Source: Pseudevernia furfuracea (taxonomy: Eukaryota; Ascomycota; Lecanoromycetes; Lecanorales; Parmeliaceae). From it: a stretch of 64,000 nt of DNA. The translations under genes were made by a program, and so were the position numbers. The notes under the pieces are model-generated. The model made no database searches. It was not told the origin of the DNA and worked only from the letters and a program-made list of their open reading frames with translations. The stretch spans positions 558,001-622,000 of the forward strand of contig JAIUPT010000042.1 of NCBI GenBank assembly GCA_022315425.1, in the 5' to 3' direction. Of this stretch, positions 32,250 through 44,504 are shown piece after piece. Numbering within the stretch: the first letter of the stretch is position 1; each line of letters starts with the position of its first letter.

Positions 32250-34410
32250 TATGAAGAGAGTGAGTTATCTTCAGTATAAATTCTACAGTCGTCGTACTTT
32301 CGTTTTTAATTCTCGATCTCTAGATATTGCGATATCGTCGATATCGATCTCTATTACACTCTCAAAAGGTCGATGAAGAGTCGAATTAAGAACTTTTTTT
32401 ATTGAATATATAACAACTAATTCGTCAAGAAAATTAGTTCGATCGAGATTTATTGATATTAATTGAGTCAGCTCTACATCAAATGAAAGGATCGACGAAT
32501 TAATCTCTTAATCTTGAAGGAAATCTATAATGTAATTAAAAGCGTACACATTAATGCTTCTATATACGAGTAATCGTTAAAATAATTCATTAATGATTTA
32601 CTGATCGAAGAACACAGACTGAACGACAGCGAAATCGATAAGTCTCTCTTAAATGTAGTGAATTTCGTGAAGATGCTACGTTATTATTAAGTGAGTGACA
32701 CTAACATCTTCCCTCACGAACGTCAACGGGTTTAGCTAACAACGATTCTACTGATCGCGACGTTCACTAAATCCCGACTCAGAGTTCTTCTCGAAATTAT
32801 CTATCGCGATCTGAATTTGTTCGTTTAGCGTGATAAGAGTATTAAAAAAGTGATGCTCATCTTACAGCTGAAGCTCACTCAAATCAAGTCTCGCAAGAAG
32901 CGTAAGAGATCGTAAGTGACCGTCAAGAAATCATATTTATTAATCTAACGAATATATAGAAAAATCTATATATTCTTTATTAATGTCAATTTCGTCTTTT
33001 ATATAATATTCTATATCATCGACCTCGTCTACGACGACGACGTCTATCGTTTTTTAAATATAAATCTCAGAATAGTTCTGACGCTAAGCGTCTTAAAGGG
33101 ATTAAACTATCAATCGATTTTATGAAAAGAGAACGTATTGAACGTATTATTATTTCGTGCGTCTATATAAATCTCAAAAGACTATATTATCTCGATCGAT
33201 ACGACGCTCTTTTACGACAAGTATTACGAGTAAATTAAACGATTAAGAAAAGAGACTGACTTCGTACAGATCTTTACGATCTATTATCTTTGACGAGATA
33301 TAAAAAATGTTATTAATAATAAGCTCTGAGACTTCTGATCTCAGAGAGTCTGAGTTAACACGATTATTCACCAGATGATCTCAGTTCTAATGAGATCGTT
33401 CGCAATCTAATCATGAATCACATTAACTCAGTTATCTTTCAGCGCAACTATCTATCTCGCATAATTCGATACGATACTTAAGTCGTATACGAAGATACGA
33501 TATCTCGAACGAAGTTGATTTAAGCGATTAATCGAATAAATCGACGAATCGATTCTCGACGATTTAAAGAGCTAATCGAGACGTAAAATATAAGTATTCG
33601 TTAGAAGAAAGTAATTTAGAAGCTTCGCGATCGTCGAGATAAATTATTTCAGCGAATTCGATATTAATTCACGTTCATTTATTATATAGAGAGACAAATT
33701 ATTTACGATTAATATAAAAAGATCAAATAAGTCGTGAATCGAAAAATCAAAGCGCGAGAGCGAAAACTCATCAAGCAGATTCAAAAAGAATACGATATTA
33801 TCGCTCTCGTATAAGATATGCGAGCGTAGCTCGAGAAAGATATAAAGTTACTTAATTCTATTATTTATATCTCAGAGCGTGTTCGATACGCGTTTATAAA
33901 ACGATCACGCATCGCGAAGATCTTCTTTGATTCGTCGTCGACTTATAATGTCGAGAGCGATATAAATTAACGAGTCTTCATTATCGATAATATGATGTCG
34001 CTCTATATTCGATATAAGAAAATATTTCGTAAAGTTCGTCGAATGCGAAGAATTCAGACGAGAAAAAAGGATTTTAATAATAAAGTAGAACATTTCTTAA
34101 ACGTCGTTAAGTCTAAGTCTGAGTCAAACTTCTCGATTCTTTATCTCTTTTCTATAAGATGTAAATTCTATTAGTGTCTTTACTATTTAAGTGATATCGA
34201 TCTATCTTTAAAAGAGCGACTTTATAATCTTGATAATAAATATTCGTTATAACAACACTTCGATCGTCGTTATTCTTTTTGATCTCGCGAATTCTATTCT
34301 TTCTCTTATTTTAAATATGTAACAGTCACGTATAATAGCGTGATGTATTTTAAGAATTATACGACGACCGTTTATGAGATCTACATGTCTGACAAGATTT
34401 AATATACGTC
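32250..34410 (+). pseudogene. DUF3435-type tyrosine recombinase (Crypton/Starship-captain family) with C-terminal finger, mutated to a pseudogene
   Basis: Reading through many stops, one plus-strand frame matches the DUF3435 family along its length: an N-terminal helical region with SQLYIK and KDRRIN, then HERQRV-LTTILLIATFTKSR (the tyrosine-recombinase region, family consensus ...SRPGAL), an RYDALLRQVLRVN region, the FQRNYL-like segment followed by RYDT, a charged KAREREL-type helix (33730-33860), and a C-terminal finger region (LSLKERLYN, QQHFDRR, VMYFKNY) whose cysteines are mostly lost. Stops sit at expected Trp (TGA) and Gln (TAA) codons. Such proteins cut and rejoin DNA with a tyrosine nucleophile and mobilise Cryptons or giant Starship elements. 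Which of the two this was cannot be told. Confidence 0.68.
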
Positions 34411-34642
34411 ATGAAATTTTGAGTTGATTGTTAATTTGTTTAACTTCACGAATTGATTATATATATTAGAGCAATTATTTTACGATTCGTCTATCTTTAT
34501 ACTTTGACGACTTGTAAAGCTTACTTTCTTATAATATCAAATTCAAACTTTGATATCGTATTGAAGCACTCTGACTTTATATCTTTCTGCTTCGCTTCGT
34601 ACGATTAATAGACCTCACTCGCATATTCTGAAACTTGATTCT

Positions 34643-34910
34643 TATTAGACTAACTTATATAATATAGATATATATAAGACAGACTAGAATTGTATAGCAA
34701 TGTAAACTTAGCGAGGATATATATATTGCGTATAGTATATCTAATAGTAAGACTAATTCTTAAGAAAGAAAAATGAGAAACTTCGAAACATAACTCTTCT
34801 AAGCTTCTCACGTCAAGAATTCGCTTGATATACGTATGTCAAGCGATTCGATTACGCTCGGCAACTCTCGAACTTATACGATAACTGTTCTCTTGATCTC
34901 GCTGTTAATA
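34643..34910 (-). repeat. 3' LTR of the nested Gypsy element
   Basis: 268 bp, same length as the right LTR, with many G/A and C/T differences from it. Its ends have changed from TGTTAG/CTAACA to TATTAG/TTAATA. Confidence 0.8.
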
Positions 34911-35299
34911 TGATCTTCTTTCTTCAAGAATTCGTTCTCGAATTTATTACTCTAAATAGACTCATTAAAACCCTTTAAACCTCAGAGAGAACATAAGAAA
35001 AAGAGTTCTTTTAGATTAGCTTCGCGCTGACATTATAAATCTCAATTTGAAATGCGTAGATTATGATATCTCTACGCCTTGCGTATAAAAATAAAAATGT
35101 TCGTAGAGTCGTAGACGACGTGAAGTTTGTTGACGTTGTTGATATCTCTTATTGTTTGAGTCGTGAGTTACGCTATCGCGTCGTCGTCGTTATAAATACG
35201 CGACGTGAATAATTGCTATGCGCTAGTCGTGAGTTGTGTATAAGTTTGTTTTTTCAAACTTTTGCTTTTAGTAAAACATATTTCTCTTTTTTCTAATTC

Positions 35300-38200
35300 A
35301 TAACTATTAAACATAGATTTGATTTGATTTGATTTTATACTCGTGTCTACTCAAGCTACGAAGAGTAATTACGGGCTACTACTTAGGCTATATTGCAAGA
35401 GAAACCTTTCTCCGACTAGTCGAAACAGAGTAAAAACTCTCGCTATTCTTTCTTATCGCATCTTCTTGTCGCATAGTCTTTTTATCACACTGCGTTCTCT
35501 AGTCTATTCGTACGAATTCGTGTGTCTTCTTGAAGTACTTGTTGCTGCTCCTATTATTACCTGTTATATAGCTACTTCTTAGTTAGCGAGAATTATTCTA
35601 GAAGGTCAATCGAGATCAGTTATCGCGCTGCGGCCTTTGTCTCTCGCGAGATTATTAATATCTCTCTCAGATCAGCTATCTCAGTCTTCTTCAGAAGAGT
35701 TTATCTCTCGCTCCCCAGCCTTAAGCAGAATAAAAGAACGTGTTTAATATTCTATTTTCTTTAGTCACACTCGCATGCGAAAGAGAGTATTTCAGAGACC
35801 CTACACATATGTAGAAAGTGTATTAAGTTAATCTTCTTTATTCGTAGCTGGGTTAGAGCGAAACTCTTTACTTTTGTTAGATCTTCATGAAGAGATCTCC
35901 TATTTGATCATAGATCTCTTCTTTGTGCGAGACTGCGTCGTTCTTCTGAGATCCCAGTCTAATATTGAGCTCACACTACTTCTCAGACTGCTTTCTATTA
36001 GTCTTTAACAAGATCTCTAGTTCTTCTTGATATTCTTTCTTCGTTAGATATCTACAGAAAGTTTCAATTTTCGAGTCGAAGCGTCTTTAAAGCTCACTCT
36101 TCTTTATCTTCTGTTAAGGTCTAAAGAACTACTCGTCTTTTATCTCGTTTCTCTCTTAGCTTTCTTCGAATCCTCGCATTTTCTAGCTTCGTAACGAAAT
36201 AACTATCTCTAAGTGCTTGATTTCGAAGTACTGCTTAATTTATCGTAATCTAAAAAGAGAGAATCTCTGTCTCCGCTTCGACGACTCTCTTATTAATGAC
36301 TTTATATATCTTAACTACTCTTCGCAGACATCTATTCTATATAGTCTCTAGAGTCTTGACGTGAGATCGCTTGTTATTTCGAAGATCTCGTGATGTGTGT
36401 CACGTTGCTGCTGCGTATGTTATCGCTAATCGTACGATAGAGCTATACACTTGTCTTGCTTTGTTCAATGTGACGCCCCATGTTGAGACTGCAGTGATTG
36501 ATAGTGCTCTGCATTACGATTTTATCTTGATCTTGACTTCTCTAATATGAGATCTTCAACGGAGTTTGTCGTCGATCTGCAGTTCTAATACGCGAATACT
36601 AGCCTTTGACTTTGTCGTTGTAGAGTCTAGGTCGACGCTGACTCTCATATTAAACTTCTCTGAACTTCTTATTAGATAAATTAACTCGTATTTCTTTGAC
36701 GCGAACGTCGCTTCATGAGTCTCTACTTATTACAGATAGATTTCGTATACTTTTTTAAGAGTCTCGCAGTTTATCTCAGTGCTCTTCCCATATGTCAGCA
36801 GATGAATATCGTCAACGAATTCTTCTACTTATAGTTTCAACTTGATCTTCGCACATCTCTCAATCAAGAAAGCGTTGAAGAATAAGAAAAGAATAGACGA
36901 CATCGAAGATCTTTATAAGATCCCCGTCTCTGCAGGCTTCAGTCTGCTTGTTATTCTTTTTAAAGTGAGAGAGGTTTCTCTATTAATAAGAAAGCTTCTT
37001 ATTTAGTTCACAATTAGCTTTGAGATCTCCTTCTATCTAAGATTGTGAAGCAGACGATAATGAGAGACGTTATCGAAAGTCTTTATTATATCTAGTGAGA
37101 GAAGGCTAACAACTTTGTTCTTTCTATAATCTCAGACTGTGTGCATTATATCTATTATCGTTTTTAGAGCTATCTTCGTAGATCTCTTTCTTCTAACTTT
37201 TATCTATTTTAACGAAAGAAGATCATTATCTTCTGCGCAGTCACTAAGTCTGCGCGCAATCACTATTTTCAGTATCTTCCCCAGTGTACTTAAGAGTGTT
37301 ATTGATCTATACGACTTCGATTCGAAGTAGTTCTCCTTCTTTGACTTTCTTAATATAATAATATTAATCTTACAAAACTCCTTAGAGTGATAACTCACGT
37401 CTACGCATGTCTAAAATAAGTGTCTAAACTTGAAGAGCAGCTTCTCTATAACTAGCCTTAAAAAGCGATTTGATAGATCATCTATCTCTGAAGCTTTATC
37501 TGATTTTGATCTGAAGATAGTCTTACGTATCTCTTTCTTCGTAATCTAACTACTTATTAACAGCGAAGAAGAATAGACTGCTTTTAGAATATCGAAGATA
37601 TCTATCTGAGAGAGAGAAGAAAAGAAAGTCTTTCTTAGAGCATTAACTTTTTCTTTAAACGTAGTGACTAGACTCTTTTCTATTCTTCTCATTGACGAGA
37701 ATTTCGATAGAGACTTGAGACATATGCTATCGTTTCTCGCTCAGCTGACTATGTCTCAGATTTCTCTAGATAATTACGTTATCTCGTACACTTCTCTGCG
37801 AAAGTGAAGAGTCTTAATCTTACTTATTATCTTATCTCTCTTCTTAAGTGTCGCTCTTTATATATGCTCTGCGTGCTCGCTACGACTAACTCGATATCGA
37901 AATATCTTAGTCTTCGCTTTCTTTGTTGTTAGACTGCACTCTTCGTCTCAGAATAACTTGTCTTTTTTTAACGACTTAGTTCACGATACTATGTTCTTTA
38001 TTATCTTATCAAGTTCTCTATAGAGCAGACTAACATAGTTATCGATCTGCTTCGAATTTGTTAAAGAATCTAATAAGAGTGTCGCGTCTAGTGCTTGAGC
38101 TTTTCTCGCTATCTCTTCTGATTTTGTTATCTTTTAAGCACGACGTCGCTATTTCGAAACGCTCTTCGTTGTCAGATCGAGCTTCGTGAGTATTAAAAGA

Positions 38201-40700
38201 TAATTCGAGTTATGCTGCAGATTCGATTTTACTTGATAACGAACTATTATCTTCGTTGTCTCTGAAGTAATAAAGACTAGATCGATCGCACTCTTTTATT
38301 CTCGAGATCTTCACGTTACTACTCTCTTTGATAGAGCTAGATTTATTCTTCTCTCTGTAATTACTATAATTAGATCGTTCGTCTCTTTATGATACGAGAA
38401 TCTATTAGAGTTATTTTAATTAGAATAATGTAAATTGAAGTCTCCGAGCAAGAGATGCTTCTCAGACTTCTACAGAAGTTTTAGAATCTATAATAGACTA
38501 GAGAGGTTCTCTGTCGAGAATAGCGATGGGCTCGAATTATAGATATTGTGAATTAAGAGTCTCTCGATTCGATTCGCTTTCTCTCCCTGTCTGGGTCGAA
38601 TTCTCAGCGTACTTATATTCTTTATTACGAACTTCATATTTTAGTTCTTCGAGTTCAGTCTCTTATTGATATAGAAGTACACTCTCGTATTCTTTCTCGA
38701 GCGATGTGCTAGATGAAACTAATTAGTCTCTAGATTGTACGAGAATTCTATGTGCGAGTTGAAGCTTGATTCTTGAATCGCAAGTACGTTAGTATCTTGA
38801 ATCTCTGCGTCTGCTAGCAAGGCAGTTATTATTCTCAGTTCATTTCTTATGTTGTACTATAAGATTCTCAGCGTCGCGATATTCTTCATAAATTATTGTT
38901 GTCTAATATCTCTATATCTTCTTAATCTATAATTACTTCTACTTGCTGTGTTAACTGCATAGCGCTTATCATCTCTTTCAACGTTGAGTTATACGTTATC
39001 TCTCTAAGGGCGAAGATCTCGTTAATAGGGTTCTTCTATTAAAGAAGAGATTACGTGATCTTCTCGAGAACACTCGATGCTGCGATTGTCTGTTATTCTA
39101 GCGCTTCAGCGACAATAGAGAATTAAAAGCGTATCGTTGATCTCTCTACTTTCTACTTGTCTCTCTATATACTCTAACTTCTTCTTTAAGTCTTTGACGT
39201 CTTTCTCAACTCGATTATCTCTGAAACTATCTTTCTCTTCTTCTTTGAGTCTATCAATATAAATTCGTTATCTCTTTTCAGAGGTGTCGAAGATGATCTC
39301 TCTCTTAACGACTTATACAGTAAGGGCTTAGTCGCTATTCTCTAACGCGTTCTCTGAGCTTCTCTAACTCTTACTGAGCAGGTCTTTTCGTACGCTGCGT
39401 AACCTATGCCCCCGCAGTCAACGCAGGCCTTTGACGTCTCTGACGCCTTCTTTTAATGACTGCGTGTGTCATGGTCTTGACTGCATTCTGCGCAGCGCGT
39501 AGAGTTTAAACACTCTTTAGTTATATGTCTCTATTTCTGATAGTTATAACACTGCATAGCTGTTGCTATCTAATCAAATCTTTTCACTCTTTTCATCTCA
39601 CTTGTCTCGATTAGATGCTTTTTAATAAGGTCGTCAGTCATCTTCGTCGTCGCGACGTGTAACATTAGAGAGAAGTATTGCTTTCTCCCTCTCTCTACTG
39701 TCGCGTTAACGTCGTGACATTATCGTGTCTTGACTATCTCGAGTTTTAAATGTAGACTTCGATTCTCTATCTCTATTCTTTTCTTGATAACAGTCTAATT
39801 ATCTATATCGAATTTCGAAACTCTTATCTCGTGAATTATTACTAAAAAGAACTTTCTCACTATTACTATCGAGTCATATATCTCTAATACTCACTTCGTG
39901 TCTTTCTCGAGAGTCTCTTTGATCTCTTACGTAGTCGTCTATAGTAATAGATCTTCGCTTCGAAGTCTATTCACTATAACGATCTGCTCTAACGAGATAT
40001 GCTTCTATTTATTCTTAAAGACGACGAGAATTCTCTCGCTCTTTATCTTCTTTATTGTCACTCTTTTCTTCTCTCTATGTATAACTATCAAGATCTAACG
40101 CTTCTTTCTCGTGTTCTCGATTTCGAACGATATTAGACGTGAGACTGACCTCGTTGCTTCGTTTGCTGTTAATTCGAACGAGTTTCTCTATGTCTAGCTT
40201 TTTACTGAGAATCTATTCCGCGTGAGAGTACTTTTTTAGCTATCGCAGTCCTCTCGTGAATTCTGTTCTTTACTCTTTCTCTAACGTTCTTCGTTAGCTT
40301 TCTATATATATGCTTTGATCTGATCTATGCTCTTCTGAAGCATCTTTTAAGTTGACGCGTTTAGATTCTCGTATAACGTGTTTTTTATGATCTCTAGGGT
40401 CGCAATAGCCGCAGTTATCTGTTTCTTCGCGTTTTCCACGTGTAGACTTGCTCTCCGTTCGTTGTTATTTGTTAGTGACGATGATATTCTTTTCGTCGCG
40501 TTCCCGTGTCCCTCTCCTTCTCCGCCCTCGCGCCGGCGACGCTTCTTTCTCTTATCGATAGCATAGCCTACTGTTATTGCCCTAGTTGTCTCCTCCTTGC
40601 GTTTCTTAAACGCTTCGTTATCTGTCATTTTTCGACTCATCTCGTTTATCTCTTCTTTTCTCTCGATCATAAAGATCTATTCGTCGAATATCTTTAATAC
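35300..40700 (-). pseudogene. Tad-like LINE (non-LTR retrotransposon), mutated
   Basis: Order on the minus strand: a basic ORF1 start (about 40670-40350), CCHC-type knuckles near 39390-39560 (CYNYQK...H...C and CAECSQDHDT...CVDCGG), an endonuclease domain at about 38900-37800 (ILQYNIRNE-like start; HLLLGDFNLHYSN), then reverse transcriptase with the SYRSITLLSTLGKILK block at 37204-37398 and the catalytic FVDD at about 36801-36830. The thumb region follows (FNMRVSVDLDS, ARQVYSSIVRLAITYAAATWH). The gene order and motifs fit the fungal Tad clade. Stops are scattered, but damage is milder than in the Gypsy element. The 3' end (left) near 35.3 kb carries TGATT-type repeats; exact ends are uncertain. 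Confidence 0.72.
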
Positions 40701-40999
40701 TTCGATTAATGATAAAATACCTCATTAAACATAGATATCACACTCTTTATATTTATATTGAATATTTTTATATCATCTATTTGATTATGACTGCTTAGAT
40801 TTTTTCGACGATTGATTCTTCGATCTACGTTCTCTTTCGTTCTACGATAAGTTGAATTAATCGTAATTTCGCGTGCGTTTCTGATACGTTTATAGTTCTA
40901 TTCTTATAGTATTACTAATCGATTCTTCGTGCGAATAAAGACGTTGATTAAGAACTTCTATTATCGTTGTCTTCGAACAGCGAATTAGCATATCTCGAA

Positions 41000-41550
41000 T
41001 AACTGTAATGTTATCTTCGCGAAGATAGAAGAGATGTTACGAAAATACACTCACTGCGTCGATCTGCGAGCCGATTGTGAGTTTGTACGTAAACATATAT
41101 AGTTCATAATTTAAACATAGCTGAAGCGTCTATTAATCTCAATTCAAGATTCTCTCTGCGTGAGAGATTAGATATCTAACGAATAATCTATTACGACGTC
41201 GCGTCTATCGCGAGCGAATCATTCGTCGCGAGTGAGTGCATAAATATTTATAATATGTTAGCGAGCCGTTTTTGACTGTCTGCGTGAAATTCTTTGATAC
41301 TAAATTATCTCATTATGAGCGAGTTTAGAATCGTCTTAAGAGAAAGAAAAAGTCGAACGCATTAACAATTCAGCTGAATCAAGTCAAGTCGCTTCGACGA
41401 ATTAATACGACTCTAAAGGGCATCTACGATATTCTTCGATTGAGAGTATATTTTTTCACGTTTAATAAACGTTTCGAGCACGTGATAGCTGCGCTAACGG
41501 TTCGCTAGACAGGTCTGCCCCTTATGAACTCAAAGGCGTCTTCGAAACCT
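41000..41550 (+). other. mutated coding remnant, left part, interrupted by the LTR element
   Basis: A plus-strand frame (SLRRINTTLKGIYDIL, FEHVIAALTVR, then MNSKASSKP) runs up to the insertion at 41551. It appears to continue at 43772 in frame (NDSSSSTENDVNDD). The family is unknown. It shows the same type of mutation as its surroundings, with a TAG inside. Confidence 0.4.
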
Positions 41551-43771
41551 TGTTACGAGCGTACCCCGCATCCCTTTGACACATGCCTTCCTTTGACACT
41601 TCCCTTTTAGGCTTAGCGTGTCTTGGCAGGTTCACTCCGCCATACATATATGGCCCTCCCTCCCAGTCCATAGTTGCTCCTCATCTAGTTGTCTCATTCT
41701 ATACACCTACATGACTTGACTCTGTACTGGTCCTGACACTACAACTAGATCACCCTCACTCCATTCGTTTTTTTGACAGCAAGCGAATTCAAAGAAATTT
41801 GCTGGCAGGAGCTTTATCAAGAGACTAAGTGAGATCAAGACACCTTCGGGTTGAGGTCAATATCGACCATTGAGATATCGTATCCCTGGGTCTACCCACC
41901 ATACGGGCAGAGAATTGTTTATCAAGAGACTAAGTGAGACCAAGACACCATTAACACCGGTTGAGATCAATATCGACCATTGAGATAGGCACCTCTGGGT
42001 CTGGCCACCAGACGGCAAGGGGGAGAACCGCCTTGTGTACAGTGAGCAAGGATAAAGAAGTTACTGGATCATTCGTACGGCTAGCGAATCAGAAAGAAGT
42101 CGCCAAAACACCTCCCCACCCCACAGCGAGCCTGCTACAAGGCAACGGGATCAGACCCGAAATTACTCAAAACAACAGCAAACGCACGATCTCTTCATTG
42201 AGCATGTCGGCCATACAACACGAAAAGAAGCCGCATTCTACCCCGCCTGGGCTTCACACCTGAATTTCTCAACACACCACCGCAAACAACATTCTTCAGA
42301 GCACTCATATTCTTTGCGGGGTGTCAAACGGGCAATCAAAGAAATCAAGTGAGAACAAAGAAAACGGACGACAAGTGAGCCTGCTACAATGGCACAACAT
42401 ATTCGATTCTTTCTTTTCCCTTTCTATCATTTTCACGATATGGCGAATTACAACACAAAAAATTCTACGAATTAGGCGCTTGAGTTACGGGCGTAATCTA
42501 TGTTAGATAGGTCATTGACAGCGGAGTACTCGCTATCGGTCTTAGAACGGGTGTCAAGAACTTAGTATTGGTGAGACACTGGTAGTCGAAGCGGTAGGCC
42601 TACGAAGCGAATGGATGCAATGGATAGCACTATGGAATAATACAGCGACGGACGTTGGATGACAAGAGGCTATGGTCAGGATATGAAGAAGATGGATATT
42701 TGATGGCAAGAGCTTGGAGGCACAAGGCAAATCTACAATGATACTTCCAGGACAGACTGCCAGCAGGAGTTGAGGTGGACAACATACATGCATGCGATGG
42801 ATTTTTTCGATTCTACATGGACAATGCTGACATGGACGACAAAGCAATGTGGCTGCTGCCTGCTGGACAACATGGACAACTCTGGCTAGACTGCATTCGG
42901 CCTAGCGCACTCAAATCAGCATGCGATCCGGCCAAACCTCGGACATGGTGTTTTTGAGCGATTCCAGGCCATTCCAGAACGGCGCCAAGACTTCATTTTT
43001 CACTCAGGCAAATTCGAATGCTCAGCGACTTGGTACTCAACAACAACGCCATATGACATCTACCTTCTTCGCCTCTCCCCGAGCTATAGTCTATGACTGT
43101 CGACGACGTCATAGCCGGAGGCCCCAAGCGTGTTGTTGATGACGTCGTCGCCCTCCGTGGATTTGGTCCCAGGGAGAAGACCACCCAGCTGCCCCAGAAG
43201 GATTTGATATTGGTTTAAGATTTAAGGTTCGGGCGGTTCGGAAGGCCTCAGCCAATCACAGGCCTTCATTCAGCAACTTTCTTCTCCGGCCGCAAATCCA
43301 ATATCAGCTGCCCAGCCTACACCAAAAACCATTCTTGGCCACCATTTCTTCAACTCTTCACCAATGGAGGCCATTCCAGCACCCCTGCAACCGCATGACG
43401 TCATGCTAGCGACATGGCATCGCCAAGACGTCACCGGAGAGACTTGGGATCAGCACTGCGGCTGAGGATTGCGCCGGCGGGCACCATGTTTCTGCTTTTG
43501 TTCTTTCTTCCACATGCATAGCGAGCGACTATGAGCGAGCGACTACAGCCATGAGGACATGTCTTTTCGGAGGGGGGGGGTAGTGTTACGAGCGTACCCC
43601 GCATCCCTTTGACACATGCCTTCCTTTGACACTTCCCTTTTAGGCTTAGCGTGTCTTGGCAGATTCACTCCGCCATACATATATGGCCCTCCCTCCCAGT
43701 CCATAGTTGCTCCTCATCTAGTTGTCTCATTCTATACACCTACATGACTTGACTCTGTACTGGTCCTGACA
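41551..43771 (+). mobile_element. young non-autonomous LTR retrotransposon (TRIM/LARD-like), family 1
   Basis: Two 188-bp LTRs (41551-41738 and 43584-43771) differ at one position (CAGGTTC versus CAGATTC). A run GGAGGGGGGGGG just left of the right LTR is a polypurine tract, so the element is on the plus strand. Flanks AACCT and GACCT form a target duplication with one G/A difference. The 1,845-bp interior has normal composition and no gag or pol; its longest open frames (about 100 codons) are unrecognised. It must borrow enzymes from a full-length relative. I could not find a primer-binding site starting TGG after the left LTR. Confidence 0.82.
41813..42017 (+). repeat. tandem duplication of about 100 bp inside the LTR element
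   Basis: 41813-41917 and 41918-42017 share TTTATCAAGAGACTAAGTGA, then CAAGACACC and TCAATATCGACCATTGAGATA, with scattered differences. It lies near the 5' end of the interior, where packaging signals usually sit; that role is only a guess. Confidence 0.75.
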
Positions 43772-44220
43772 GACCTAACGATTCTTCTTCGTCGACGGAG
43801 AACGACGTCAACGACGATCTTAACAGTAGTAGTAGCAGTAGCAGCAATTATAGCAATCGTAATCACGAGATTAATAATGATAATGACGATGGGGACGAGG
43901 TCTTCGTCGACGAGATTGACGTCTTCGAGTCGTCTTTTCTCGACGAAGCCTTCGTCTTCTCTACGTCTCTCGTCGTCTCTCTCTTCAATTCCGTCGCTGC
44001 TAGAACTAAAGAGTTAAAGAAATTGAATGTGAATATTATTATTTAGAGAGTTAATGCGAACGAGGAGAAGGAGAAGAACGAGAATAAGAATAATAACGAG
44101 AACAATTAAGTGAACGAAGACGAGATAATATAAGAGGCGAAGTAATCTAACCCTGCGTCGATATCTTTGATGCGTCTAATCTTCGAGTTAGATATGATAG
44201 ATATACTCTACGCTACTTGT
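43772..44220 (+). other. mutated coding remnant, right part
   Basis: It continues the frame broken by the LTR element: a Ser/Asn/Asp-rich stretch followed by an acidic helix (DEVFVDEIDVFESSF) until TAG near 44045. It still has AGC/AGT serine repeats. The family was not recognised. Confidence 0.4.
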
Positions 44221-44504
44221 AAGTTGTATTTTTTCGATTCTCTTTAATCTTTAAACATCTTTTTTTGTTGCGATGTCTTCGAGCAATTTTAGAATTATTA
44301 CCCTTTGAGATATTATCTTTTATATATCTATCGTACTCTTCGTCTTCGCTTCTTTAACTTTTCGAAAGCGTCTCGTAACTTCTACGAATATTTTATATCT
44401 TTCTCTAATACTTATTAATTATACTTATAAGAATATTTAGTTCAACGAATAAGATATTTTATCTCACTCTTGCGCTTTCGCTTATTTAAGATCTTTTCGA
44501 TCTC

